Shown here piece after piece: positions 39,401-46,466 of a DNA stretch of 64,000 nt. How positions within the stretch are numbered: position 1 is the first letter of the stretch; every line of letters begins with the position of its first letter. This DNA is from Phoronis australis (Eukaryota; Phoronida; Phoronidae). The notes under the pieces were generated by a model. That model ran no database searches. It saw nothing but the letters and a program-made list of their open reading frames with translations, and was not told where the DNA came from. Made by a program: the position numbers and the translations under genes. The stretch covers positions 1,350,198 through 1,414,197 of the forward strand of contig NMRA01000001.1 of NCBI GenBank assembly GCA_002633005.1, given 5' to 3'.

Positions 39401-42400
39401 ATGAATAAGGCGAGATAATTGACGTTTCAATTTTACACTACTTGACCCGGTGTAACCAAGAGAAAAGACAACTTTCTATTTCTCGGGCCGGGTCCAATAA
39501 CAGCTACCTTATCAAAATACAGCAAGGTGGCACTGTGTATTGAGCTCCGAAAGACCTCGAAATTGCACACAGCCCGGATAGTTACGCAAGTAACCGCGTC
39601 GTGGAACTTGTATCAACATGAGTTCAGGACAGGCAGGTGGGCATGCAAAATCTGGGAGACATTCACCTTGCCCGTTACAGCCGTTTAAGCGAAAAATATC
39701 CAACGTCATTTTCTTTCGTAATTCTCCGCCTTTTGTAACAAAGAAAGGTATTTCACCGTTTTGAAACGGGAGTACATTTTGACTCGCGCCTCTTCCAGAT
39801 TTTATTCGACATCTTCCATGAGATGATGAAAACATCGCCGCAAAATTTGTTCTAAACTTCGGTTTACTGATATCAAAATTCTAAAAACTTATAATAAAGT
39901 GAAACCAATTCTGATCATTTTTTGTAATGTTTACGCAACCTCGAGGGAGAAAAAAAACAGTGCAGGTGGTCTGATGTCATTTGCGGTGCATCCGACGTGC
40001 ACAGGCCTCATGGTTGGGAGAACGTTTGATTGAAGAATCTGCCGTGGTGGGAAAAAGAAACTGGCTAATAGGTGACGCAATATTTCATTGCGCCGAAAGC
40101 TGACGCAAAAGATCACACCACGTTTTAAGCCGCAGAATAACGGTAGAAAATCAATTTTTGAAACGCCGGTAAATAATTTAGATTCCTCAAGGAAGATTTC
40201 ATTTGGTCAGTTTATACCCACATCGGCGCAAAGTTGTATATTTAATTTTGTAAACAGCTTCGCACCAAGGCTAGAGCCCTCCGAGCCCTTTGGTTTAAGA
40301 ACACAACATTTCGTGTTTCGCGTCTACTGCATGAAGGGGTAAAACTCTGAAAATAAAAAGTTCGGAGCAACTCGGTCCATGTAATCCTTAAGAAAAGTTC
40401 CCAAGTAGTCTTCGTTTTCATGTAGAGCGTAAAAATGATTAACCCAGTGATTCAAAAAGAACACTCTCGCAAACGGAAACGCATTCAATTTTCAGTTCTA
40501 TGACACAGGTTATGCATCCATTCTAGTGGTTACCAGGGCAAGTCAAAACTCTTTTAAGTTTTACTGAGATGAGGTATGCTGTAATATGCATGCCTACTGA
40601 AGCTTGAAACGCTCTCTTATCATCCCCTTTAATTCTGTGTTGTGGCAGTTATTTCATCGTTTTCTTTCATCTGTTGGTCGATGAACGTACGTGCGGTCTT
40701 CAAATGTAGAATCTGGACTATCGTATGTTTTATTTCACGTTCTTTCCGAAAATTCAGTTATGAAAATGATTGTTTACAAAAGAAGGGAAGAATTGTGATC
40801 AGATATAAATTTGAATGGCTAATTGTTCGCGTACGTGCTGTTCACGGTTACATAATTCAACCGCTGTTACAAACAATGTGCTAAGACCGTGACCCTGTAA
40901 TCGGTATGCCGTAAACTTTGTTTATCTAAATTTTCAAGACATGCTTTTCACTTGGACTCAGTTGACAACACGCGACTCCGAAAGTTTTGAAAACGCAACT
41001 TTTTCTTTACGCAGATACGTTTTCTGCCATTTGATGTAAGACGTGGGCACTGACTGAATGCATCAACCAAACATTTAATTTTTGAAAATGCCCTCAAGAC
41101 TTTTTCAAAACACCGTGTTGGCCGTATTCGGTGTTGAAAATCGGAATGAACAAAATTGTACACTCTGCTCAAAGCACTTTTGTGGACATACAAAATGTAC
41201 ATTACGAAAACGCCAACGTCTTTGTAGTTACAACGCTGCATGTGCTTGGCATTTTTGATAAAGAGCGCTCTTATGCTGGAAGTTTTTTTTTAAGATTGAG
41301 CACCGTTTCAAAAAATTGTAAGCGTTGATGCAGTTGAGCACAGAAGAATTATTCTCCGATTTTAGGACTGAAACTGAAACCAAATCTCGCGAGGTGACTC
41401 ATTGGAAGGTGCAAAACTCGGGGAGAAGGGCGGAGGGGGCGATACAACCATGATGTTTTTATTTTGGCGCCATAGTTGCTAGATGTCATTCAGCGTCACT
41501 TACTACCTAAGGTGGCCTTATCAAACATCCTTAGACGCTTTGCTTCTCAAATAGTGCACCTTGGTGTATTTTCCTTCATTTTTTTTCGACATCGCAATCG
41601 CTTTACCAAAGATTCGCGCAAAAATGCCTCGTAGAGACAAATATTTCTTCACAAGGTATTCACATCTTCCCGCTCAAAATTGTTTTCTTTTTCGATATGT
41701 TGTTGTCAGAAAATATTTATTTTTGGAACAACGTGAACTACCAAATGCATGGAAACAGAATGCGGAAAGCTAGAATTGGTTATAGCCTCAACAGTGGTAA
41801 TTCCGTGTTTGATGTCACTGTCTAAGTTCGTGGAAATCGAAACCACATGATTTCGAAGTTAGGGCCTTCCAAGTCCGTGGGTTTAGGGCATACAGGACCG
41901 TGTATTTTGCATCTTTACTGCAAGGGTTAATACTATAGTAAAATCCCCGGAGTAAGAGCTCTTCGGCCGGCTGCAACAACTCACTCACTATCCCATCATC
42001 ATGGGCGCGTGATAGGAGACTCGTGAAGAAATTTTTAAAACGCAGAAATATACAGTTCAGCATAACACAAACAAAAAAGTGTGGGAGAAGACTGTCAAAA
42101 ATACATGTAGCTGTATAGACAAAATGATTACGGCGTTGCATAAACCGGGAAGAAGCCAATCTAATTTAACTTGTTAATGTCACGATTCAAAAGATCAAAT
42201 GTAAAGAAAACTTTCACGTTTTGTAATCGAAAACTTGTTGCATTATCCATAATCCAATGTTCAATATTACCGCTTGCCTTTAGTGGTGTTACACAACCGA
42301 TGTGAACTCATGTAAGGGAGACACAGTGAGACTAGGTAAATTTATTTGACCCTGTGCCGAGACGAATATGCATCGGCACGCAAAGCTGTATCAGCCTGAC

Positions 42401-45400
42401 AACCTATTACGCAACTGCTACTCTAGCCGGTCGGCAATTAAGGTCGGCAGTGGAGTCGGCTGGCGGGGGTGGGGTCGAATTAAGAGTCGGCACTGCGACC
42501 GGCTGCCGGTCGGCTAAAAATTAGCCGTCCGGTCGGCAAATTAGCCGGTCGACGGCCGGTCGTCAACTCCTAGCCGATCGGTCGGACAAAAATTCGTGAT
42601 GTGTGCTGTATATTATTCGGGCCATGTGTCGATCATAAATGGTATTTCACTCGTTAAATACATTTATGTGAGCATATGGACACGTCTTACTCGTTTCCTC
42701 CTCATGTCGGTCGAAGTCCACTATTGTAATTCCTTTGCCTAGGGCTGCATGTCGTTTTCCCAGCCTTCTTATTTAGTTGCAGAGCCAGCAGGAGTTTATT
42801 CACACTTGAGTGCAAAAGGTTTGAGTGCGTAATTCTATTGTAAATCACCTACCATTGAAGGAACTTAGGGGGGGGGGTCCAAAAGAGGGCCCAAAAATCC
42901 ATTTAATTAAAATTTCGAGTGCAACATCCGTTTCAAGTTTATTTCATTCTAATCTCAACCCAAATTAAAATGATGCAACTTAAGACGCGAAAATTCCTGG
43001 GGTTATTAAGACGCTTACTAATTAGTGACCAGTTAACGATTTACTTAAACTTTTAAGTGCAACAAAAATTCCTTTTCCAAAAGATAGTTTAGTAACTCTG
43101 GACACCATATCTATAACTTATGACGCATTTTTTCCTGGGGTTTGCAGATAAAACTGGGGTGTCTTGACCCCGAGGGACAATACTGAACTTTCAAAAAAGG
43201 GAAGTGCAAACAGATTGATTGATGCTATAAATAAAATTTTAATCCAAAGGAACAAAAAAGTCATTCGCAACTTAAGACATGAAAATTTCAGGGCATTTTA
43301 ATTAAGAACCAATAATTATCGATCAAATAATTGATTATTTATTTAATCGCAAGTCACCACGAATGAACCAGTTTCAATACTCTGATACCGAGTTTAGCAA
43401 GCTTCCTGAAATTTCTGGTCTCGCAAGGAAATTGAACATACTGTTCCTCGTATGCCACAACTTCAATTCAGAAAATACGCCAGTGTGGGTTGCATTTAAC
43501 GCACGTTTTCACCAAGATAAGTTGCCGAAGCAACTTGTTCATTATATGTCGAAACTGAACCCATCACAAAAAATGACGTTGTTGTGGACACATGCGCACA
43601 GCTCTGTCGACGTGTGCACAGGAATGTTGCCAGATGTATGGTCTGGTTACATATGATCTAGATGTTGCAAAGACTGCACATTGAATCTAAGTCACCTGTC
43701 AGCCAGAGTGCAACAAGGTCTTAATAATGTTTGAGGTATTCCACATTCTTATGTGTTACTTTAGAGCCATTGGAAAGTTTATCCCAGAATCGGGTGGACC
43801 AGCGATGTTAACAGACTCGGGTGTATTAGCACCGGGATCTCTTGGGAGGCTTCATAGAATGTTTAAACTACAATCTGTGTAAACGACTGCAAACAATGCT
43901 TGCCCTTGCGTTGGAAACATTGCTTTTCCGACGGTTCATGAAGGAATAATATAACGCAGACTTGGTTCTCCTGGAATTGCAGAATGTGCCCCAAGAAAAG
44001 GGGGAAGATGTTGATGTTATCTGTAGCTCAACACTATTCTAAGAGCTATTTGAGCCTTTTGAGAGGTTCTAGAAGAGCGCTGAAAATGGAGATCTTGGTC
44101 GAACAGCACAGTTTTCGGTAATGTATATCCAATACATACATATACATTAGAGGAACAAATATTGATCTCTTCGCCACCTTGTTGACAATTATTACTGATC
44201 TGTTTTTTTTTGCAACAAACAGATATAAATGTCCACACTCCTGGGTGTCAAAATACCAACTTGACTTGAATTTAGATAGTTTCCATCCAGGAGGCTTATC
44301 AGTCACACGATCGAACAATGCATTTGCGTGATTCCAGTCGATCTTACCCTGAAGCAAACAATCAATGCTGATGCCGCCTCCCGATTGACGGGATAGACGT
44401 TGCCCACAAACAACTACAGTTTAAGAGTACGGTGGAGTGTTACCAAGAGCAGACAAGCTGCGATTGTGAATGCCGCTCTCACTACGGTCGGAATGAGGAA
44501 TACAAGCAACACTCAAGGTGACCTCAGTCCAGCCAGAATAGACAATGACGATCTGTAGAAGATCATCAAGCAAATTGAGTCTAGTACCAATCCTTTCACA
44601 CTTGATCCAAGCTTGCCTCTTATCAACATCAGCACTGGAAAGGGTGTAACAGGTGCCACCAGTACATCATTGTTGATCATTCCAGAAGGCGGCAAAAACA
44701 GACATGAAAGCTTTGTCCAGGAATGCCTCGAAAGTGTAGAGCGCTTCGCAAAACTAATTCGTAAAAATCCTCTTCGCATTGGTACTGCGACATGCCGAAC
44801 TATGTGTGATGCACTCCCCGGCCTACTCGCGTTTATTGGTTGTGACTATACCTCTGCATTTGTAAGGAAAGGAAAGAACAGACCATATGCAATCGTGGCA
44901 AAAAGTAACAAGTTCCAGAGAGCATTTGCTTCGTTGGGCCGCGATATCCCAACAGAAGAAGTCATCAAAACCGTACAGGATTTTGTCTGTTTGTTGTTCG
45001 GAGCACGGAAGCTTGTCCCCCTCAAAAGTACCAGTTCAACGTAATTGACAAAACCTACACAAGAGAGTCAAATGCTAAGCACCCATTTGAGAAGCTTAGA
45101 AGCAGTATTCCACCCTGTGACGTGGAACTAGCACTTCACGTGAATAGAAATGCATTTGTTGCTAGACTCTGGGGCAGCGCTCATCTCCAAATCTTGGACA
45201 AAATGTCCTCCAATGGATAGGAAAATGTTGACAGGGACTTTCGCATCATTTGGTTCAGTGGAGAACAAATGCATCCTGCGCTCATTCACAGGTTCAAGTC
45301 GAAACAGAGCCAGATGACAGTGGTGGCGATGCTAAGACATGATGGTATGGACTGATGTGGAGGAAGATCATGAAAATTGAATTTCCTCTGTTATACGAGT

Positions 45401-46466
45401 TCATTTTTGGGTCTTCTCTTCCCTCGGGGTCCAAACACCCCCGTCTCATCTGCAATCCCCAGAAAAAATTGCGTCTTAAGTTATGGATATGGTGTCCAGA
45501 GTTATCTTTTGGAAAAAGAATGTTTGTTGCACTTAAAAGTTAAAATAAATCGCTAATTGGTCATTAATTAGTAGGCGTCTTAATTAATAACCTCAGACAT
45601 TTTCGCGTCTTAAGTTGCATCATTTCAATTTAGGTGGGGATTAGAATGAAATAAACTTGAAACGGATGCTGCACTCGAAATTTTAATTGAATGGATTTTG
45701 GGCCCTCTTTTGGACCCCACAGGGACCAAAGCCCAGGATTGCGTAACTAAAGGCACCCCTTCCTTCAATGGTAGGTGATTTACAATAGAATTCGACACTA
45801 AAACCTTTTGCAATCAAAAATGTGAATAAACTCCTGCTGGCTCTCTAACTAATTGATCTATTATCACATGCCCTGTGTTTGGTCAGCCGAAAAAGCACGG
45901 GTGCGTATAGTTAACTTTGATAAACAGAGACAGCGCCCAACAAGTCGTTGTGTCCGAACTAGTTGGCAACACTAACGAAATGAAACAAAACAAGCAGCAA
46001 ACAACAGATCCGTCAGCCATCTTTATTTCCGTAGTACAATGCAGCAAGATGACAATTGTCTTATAGGTAACTCTGACTCGCAGAGACAAAGCAAAAGAAG
46101 ACAAAAACACAAAAAAACGAAGAAATAAGAAAAAAACCCGTCATTGTCTGTGTATTTTGTCATTTTCTAACATGTACCTGTTTTGTTAAGTCTTCGTGAC
46201 GTCCCGATACAAGTCTTGGCATTTCGTAACACCATCTTCCCGTCGCTGTCGAAAACCACCGGTGTGGCCAACTGATCACGTTCTTTATCATAATAGACCA
46301 TCGTTTCTTTCGCTTCAACAGTCCAGAAATATTCAGCAATCTTTTGGTTTCTTCCTCCCGTTGGCGATAAAATGTGAGTGAAAAACTCAGACTTAAGAGC
46401 TTTCAGAGAACAGACGCAAACCGCCAGAAAAATGAAAGCTTGCAAACGTTCTGCTGTTCGAACCAT
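9195..46466 (-). CDS. Laccase-type multicopper oxidase A (15 exons)
   Basis: The product is a secreted multicopper oxidase of the laccase family, which couples one-electron oxidation of phenolic or similar substrates to reduction of O2 to water. The hand-built model joins 15 exons with compatible phases at every junction: 2,112 nt, 703 residues. Residues 1-26 are a signal peptide. Cupredoxin domain 1 (about 97-217) carries TIHWHG and [13 protein letters not shown]; domain 2 (about 220-370) carries [20 protein letters not shown] and [12 protein letters not shown]; domain 3 (about 440-660) carries [24 protein letters not shown] and [12 protein letters not shown]. Ten copper His, the type-1 Cys and an axial Met are all visible. 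The Cys-rich N-terminal region of insect laccases is missing. Substrate is unknown; cuticle or pigment phenol oxidation is only inference. Span includes two assembly joins. Confidence 0.88.
9479..10462 (-). other. Intron 14 with short dispersed AATATGTG repeats and a GCC/GCT trinucleotide tract
   Basis: The motif cgacaatatgtg or its reverse recurs many times at 9,520-9,690 and 10,130-10,340. A (CCG)n(CTG)n tract lies at 10,388-10,430, about 25 nt inside the intron. Both features are preserved, with changed lengths, in the equivalent intron of laccase B (61,556-62,437). Confidence 0.6.
10463..10576 (-). CDS. Laccase A exon 14
   Basis: The exon encodes [20 protein letters not shown] followed by [17 protein letters not shown]. 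The last codon is completed by exon 15 to give ADNPGWW. Acceptor is catttttaag and donor is CCCAG/gtatgc, phase 1. Laccase B has VPAGG where this copy has VAAGG. Confidence 0.92.
11014..11163 (-). CDS. Laccase A exon 13 (copy on the first contig)
   Basis: The frame is intact with the same splice sites as 14,642-14,791. The HPVHLH copper motif is retained, and a small number of codons differ (for example TR for TT before ACIDA). This copy sits next to exons 14 and 15 on a continuous contig, so it is the one used in the gene model. Confidence 0.9.
13325..13460 (-). CDS. Laccase A exon 12 (copy on the first contig)
   Basis: This copy is identical in sequence to 16,932-17,067. It lies in the 3.6 kb block that ends at the N at 14,213. 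It is best read as the same exon seen on another contig rather than a second exon. Confidence 0.85.
14213..14213. other. Assembly join (single N)
   Basis: An ambiguous base separates the two copies of the 3.6 kb segment. It is interpreted as a contig boundary. Confidence 0.9.
14642..14791 (-). CDS. Laccase A exon 13 (copy on the second contig)
   Basis: The 150-nt exon encodes [20 protein letters not shown] followed by [20 protein letters not shown] and ends CIDA. HPVHLH carries one type-1 His and two trinuclear-site His. The allelic copy at 11,014-11,163 has the same length and frame, with a few substitutions. Acceptor is taatatttcaag and donor is GATGCAG/gtgaac, phase 1. Confidence 0.9.
16932..17067 (-). 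CDS. Laccase A exon 12 (copy on the second contig)
   Basis: The exon encodes [15 protein letters not shown] and [20 protein letters not shown], ending NFDKG across the splice. C-x-C-T-H-x-x-x-I is a hallmark of animal laccases before the type-1 site. It is identical to 13,325-13,460; the duplicate is treated as assembly overlap. The donor AAAG/gttttt is weak. Confidence 0.88.
17995..18240 (+). repeat. Interspersed repeat, copy 1
   Basis: The segment aligns with 50,445-50,700, sharing tggcgtttattag-like, gcaaggtgagtg and tctaacggag blocks. It is diverged, with many indels. Confidence 0.5.
18336..18361. repeat. Perfect 26-bp palindrome
   Basis: The arms cccaaatcagaat and attctgatttggg meet with no spacer. 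Confidence 0.9.
18645..18830. repeat. Minisatellite with a period of about 45 bp
   Basis: Three to four diverged units each contain ccattTggca/gtttg and a following ccA(c/t)ttggta block. Open frames across it are a by-product of the repeat. Confidence 0.55.
20449..20480. repeat. C-rich homopolymer tract (G-rich on the minus strand)
   Basis: A run of about 13 C is followed by shorter C runs. On the transcribed minus strand these become clustered G runs able in principle to form a G-quadruplex in the laccase A pre-mRNA. Confidence 0.7.
21123..21196 (-). CDS. Laccase A exon 11
   Basis: This 74-nt exon encodes [20 protein letters not shown] and then SPPL. The N-G-x-x-F-x-x-P pattern is typical of the first loop of domain 3. 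Both phases agree with exons 10 and 12. Acceptor is aatttttag and donor is CTCTG/gtaaga. Confidence 0.83.
21860..22380. repeat. Diverged tandem repeat, period about 155 bp, with nuclear-receptor-like sites
   Basis: About three to four units share the order aaaatctaaag-ttccttcttgagat, a caa-aattttct block, aacttgattttatcac, gtcaaggtca, and gatgct-cacctacacc-tggt. It lies in laccase intron 10, just downstream (in gene orientation) of exon 10. Confidence 0.7.
21942..21967. promoter_or_regulatory. Inverted pair of TCAAGGTCA half-sites
   Basis: TGACCTTGA and TCAAGGTCA form perfect 9-bp inverted arms around an 8-bp spacer. The 9-mer matches the extended half-site bound by ERR and NR5A/FTZ-F1 orphan nuclear receptors. 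Function is inferred from the motif only. A further TCAAGGTCA is at 22,112-22,120. Confidence 0.4.
22490..22608 (-). CDS. Laccase A exon 10 (inter-domain linker)
   Basis: The exon completes [20 protein letters not shown] and runs through an acidic linker ([14 protein letters not shown]) into IFLNWVFS, which opens domain 3. Acceptor is cgtttatag and donor is TTCAA/gtgaga, phase 1. Confidence 0.82.
22609..24758 (-). other. Laccase A intron 9
   Basis: The largest open frame is a 143-codon stretch on the plus strand at 22,817-23,248 with no recognisable domain. A 35-bp direct repeat (23,208-23,242 and 23,270-23,304, containing cccgatcaggcccgtcgcgg) is the only other structure seen. Confidence 0.5.
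23208..23304. repeat. GC-rich direct duplication (35 bp, period 62)
   Basis: Two exact copies of a 35-bp block lie in an otherwise AT-rich intron. The second copy extends into gcggccgc. Confidence 0.75.
24759..24886 (-). CDS. Laccase A exon 9 (end of domain 2)
   Basis: The exon encodes [15 protein letters not shown] and ends KVFNCPYG. H-x-x-(A/S)-I-L-R-Y and the following NCP(Y/F) are characteristic of animal laccases. Acceptor is tttcactttag and donor is ACGG/gtgagt, phase 2. Confidence 0.88.
25453..25623 (-). CDS. Laccase A exon 8
   Basis: The exon has 57 complete codons beginning [13 protein letters not shown]. It includes [20 protein letters not shown] and [15 protein letters not shown](F/Y)D and YWIR are standard laccase motifs. 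It follows exon 7 as ...SIDE-HDLFV, matching the D-(G/E)-H/D context of the family. Acceptor is caaaattttcag and donor is AAAG/gtaagc. Confidence 0.93.
26034..26173 (-). CDS. Laccase A exon 7
   Basis: The exon encodes [20 protein letters not shown] and [20 protein letters not shown], ending SIDE. The G-x-R-Y-x-F-R-(V/L)-I-N/S core is a strong laccase domain 2 signature. Acceptor is tctcgtaacag; donor is GACGAG/gtatgg, phase 0. Confidence 0.92.
26380..27602 (-). mobile_element. LINE fragment, reverse transcriptase part
   Basis: On the minus strand, broken frames encode non-LTR reverse transcriptase motifs. [19 protein letters not shown] and [11 protein letters not shown] lie at 27,005-27,208, and [20 protein letters not shown] (motif 4-5 region) at about 26,730-26,800. 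Several stops and frameshifts are present. It lies inside laccase intron 6 in the same orientation as the gene, downstream of the endonuclease part at 27.6-28.6 kb. Confidence 0.75.
27603..28621 (-). mobile_element. LINE fragment, endonuclease part (contig 2 copy)
   Basis: Minus-strand frames contain [20 protein letters not shown] and, after a frame change, [20 protein letters not shown] followed by GSDHH, the end of an APE-type LINE endonuclease. It is repeated at 29,387-30,404 beyond the N at 29,386 with small differences. With the fragment at 26.4-27.6 kb it forms one degenerate minus-strand LINE. Confidence 0.75.
28628..29072. mobile_element. Haplotype-specific insertion of about 445 bp
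   Basis: This segment lies between two GTTAAC hexamers (28,622-28,627 and 29,067-29,072). The matching position on the next contig (30,405-30,410) has a single GTTAAC and no insert. The insert contains the GC-rich inverted-repeat unit at 28,893-28,962. The hexamer contains TTAA, the target used by piggyBac and Kolobok elements, but no convincing terminal inverted repeats were seen. Confidence 0.6.
29386..29386. other. Assembly join (single N)
   Basis: This N separates two near-identical copies of a LINE-bearing segment. It is interpreted as a second contig boundary inside laccase intron 6. Confidence 0.9.
29387..30716 (-). repeat. Contig-start copy of the 27.6-29.4 kb segment
   Basis: The segment 29,387-30,410 matches 27,603-28,627, and 30,411-30,716 matches 29,080-29,385, with scattered substitutions and no 445-bp insert. 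It contains the LINE endonuclease remnant again (29,750-29,962 region). It is read as the other haplotype. Confidence 0.88.
30717..32832 (-). other. Laccase A intron 6, upstream part
   Basis: Apart from the palindrome at 31.7 kb and a short GT-rich run near 31,930, no feature is recognised. A 67-codon minus-strand frame at 32,418-32,621 has no recognised family. Confidence 0.45.
31699..31768. repeat. 70-bp near-perfect palindrome
   Basis: Two exactly complementary 34-bp arms (starting cgtaaactctgcaccaac and centred on cctac-gg-gtagg) enclose a 2-bp spacer. It lies in laccase intron 6. The arm sequence was not seen elsewhere in the window. Confidence 0.92.
32833..32867 (-). CDS. Probable laccase A exon 6 (35-nt microexon)
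   Basis: This is the only stretch found between exons 5 and 7 that satisfies both phases (one base in, one base out), has AG and GT borders and gives a sensible sequence: [12 protein letters not shown], leading into HYFPDR of exon 7. It occupies the place of the S-I-L-I-N-G-K-G segment of other laccases. The acceptor is weak (atacctatgag). A different or missing exon is possible. Confidence 0.42.
33218..33327 (-). CDS. Laccase A exon 5 (start of domain 2)
   Basis: The exon encodes [20 protein letters not shown] and ends SSGLWR. The pattern hydrophobic-x-DW is the usual opening strand of the second cupredoxin domain. Acceptor is tatttcattaaag and donor is TGGAG/gtacga, phase 2. Confidence 0.85.
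33850..34345 (+). mobile_element. Possible LINE C-terminal fragment
   Basis: A short plus-strand stretch reads [15 protein letters not shown] at about 34,235-34,285. This resembles the GDET-EHL-L-CP zinc-knuckle-like segment found after the reverse transcriptase of many LINEs. Surroundings are full of stops. It lies in laccase intron 4, antisense to the gene. Confidence 0.3.
34451..34565 (-). CDS. Laccase A exon 4 (second copper motif)
   Basis: The exon encodes [20 protein letters not shown] followed by [15 protein letters not shown] supplies the next pair of trinuclear-site ligands. Acceptor is taccatccacag and the chosen donor is AATTGG/gtaaac, phase 0. It is separated from exon 3 by only 226 nt. 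Confidence 0.92.
34792..34937 (-). CDS. Laccase A exon 3 (first copper motif)
   Basis: The exon encodes [20 protein letters not shown] followed by [20 protein letters not shown]. The two His of HWHG are type-2/type-3 copper ligands. The DGVP and QCPI(S)PG segments are laccase signatures. Acceptor is tatctttcag and donor is TACAG/gtaaatt, phase 2. Confidence 0.93.
35925..36450. repeat. Repeat block with three CTCF-like cores
   Basis: CCACTAGATGGCGC (35,934), CCACTAGGGGGCAC (36,084) and CCACTGGGTGGCGC (36,375) recur in similar contexts: each is followed by a ttattgga/aatccatcc-like block, and they are linked by atacacttac(t/c)aaattt. A related block is at 38,675-38,885. The unit is an interspersed or tandem repeat in laccase introns 1 and 2. 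Confidence 0.6.
37147..37247 (-). CDS. Laccase A exon 2
   Basis: Acceptor ttctttttcag and donor CAG/gtatatc bound a 101-nt exon. It encodes [20 protein letters not shown], the conserved opening of the first cupredoxin domain (compare R-x-I-x-x-(I/V)-N-x-x-x-PGP in laccases). It ends in phase 0. Confidence 0.88.
38675..38885. repeat. Second repeat block with two CTCF-like cores
   Basis: TTACTAGGGGGCAC (38,686) and TCACTAGATGGCGC (38,826) flank an atacacttaccaaatttccc segment matching 36,150-36,180. It is a diverged copy of the 35.9-36.4 kb block. Confidence 0.55.
38930..39490 (-). mobile_element. Penelope-like retroelement fragment with GIY-YIG endonuclease
   Basis: Minus-strand frames give [18 protein letters not shown] and [20 protein letters not shown], then GHTETPLYDRLKNHH after a frame change. 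This matches the end of the Penelope reverse transcriptase joined to the GIY-YIG domain (VVY...C..C..FYIGHT). The N-terminal part is missing and there is at least one frameshift. It sits in laccase intron 1 in the gene's orientation. Confidence 0.75.
39512..39835 (-). other. Unrecognised 107-codon open frame
   Basis: The frame begins [16 protein letters not shown] and contains a Cys cluster ([18 protein letters not shown]). It directly abuts the Penelope fragment. Its phase is not needed by the laccase model, since exons 1 and 2 join directly. It could be an unrecognised exon, part of a repeat, or chance. Confidence 0.2.
39836..42415. other. Laccase A intron 1, no recognised feature
   Basis: The longest frame is 114 codons on the minus strand at 41,815-42,159 (contains [17 protein letters not shown]), with no recognised family. 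Nothing else stands out. Confidence 0.45.
42416..42600. repeat. GC-rich cluster of GTCGGC/GCCGAC units
   Basis: The hexamer gtcggc, or its complement, and gccggtcgg recur more than a dozen times in both orientations, so the segment can fold extensively. It sits just outside the left end of the long-TIR transposon. Confidence 0.7.
42773..43180 (+). repeat. Left terminal inverted repeat
   Basis: This arm is complementary to 45,408-45,852 over about 410 bp with small indels. A degenerate direct sub-copy of its inner part (cttaagac-gaaaattt-agggcat) follows at 43,260-43,340. It includes a run of 10 G at about 42,868. Confidence 0.75.
43363..44110 (+). pseudogene. Decayed transposon-carried protein, N-terminal part
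   Basis: An open 97-codon frame ([34 protein letters not shown]) is followed by broken frames. These still show [20 protein letters not shown] and LAPGSLG near 43,770-43,850. The order matches an uncharacterised protein family that I remember as multi-copy in marine invertebrates. At least one large deletion and several frameshifts are present. No enzymatic motif is certain in this half. Confidence 0.5.
44613..45044 (+). pseudogene. Transposon-carried protein, possible PIN/XPG-like nuclease segment
   Basis: An open 143-codon frame contains [40 protein letters not shown] and [20 protein letters not shown]. The LPGLxAFxGCDYTS segment resembles the acidic I-region of FEN/XPG nucleases (GCDY), but this is motif resemblance only. 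It probably belongs to the same decayed protein as 43,363-44,110. A relic of the C-terminal part follows to about 45,350. Confidence 0.45.
45408..45852 (-). repeat. Right terminal inverted repeat
   Basis: The reverse complement matches the left arm from ttagtt-agagccagcagg inward to ctcggggtc / gaccccgag. Confidence 0.75.
46178..46466 (-). CDS. Laccase A exon 1 (signal peptide and N-terminus)
   Basis: The exon starts at the ATG of [20 protein letters not shown], a classic signal peptide ending near residue 26. It runs through [20 protein letters not shown] and PVVFDSDGK. It ends at a strong donor (AACAG/gtacatg) in phase 1, which joins exon 2 exactly. The residues before the first copper motif fit a leading strand of domain 1. 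No other good start lies upstream in frame. Assignment to this gene rests on strand, signal peptide and phase. Confidence 0.65.

Larger units (their letters stand above)
42773..45852 (+). mobile_element. 3.1 kb DNA transposon with terminal inverted repeats of over 400 bp
   Basis: The ends are inverted copies: agagccagcaggagtttatt at 42,781 against aataaactcctgctggctct at 45,825. The similarity continues inward to about 43,180 and 45,408, with shared gtaaatcacctaccattgaag, aagagggccc and ttaagacgcgaaaat blocks. The interior encodes decayed plus-strand protein fragments of a lineage-expanded invertebrate family (see 43,363 and 44,613). Target-site duplications could not be fixed. A superfamily such as Academ, some members of which encode an XPG-type nuclease, is one guess; a capturing non-autonomous element is another. 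It lies in laccase intron 1, antisense to the gene. Confidence 0.75.
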
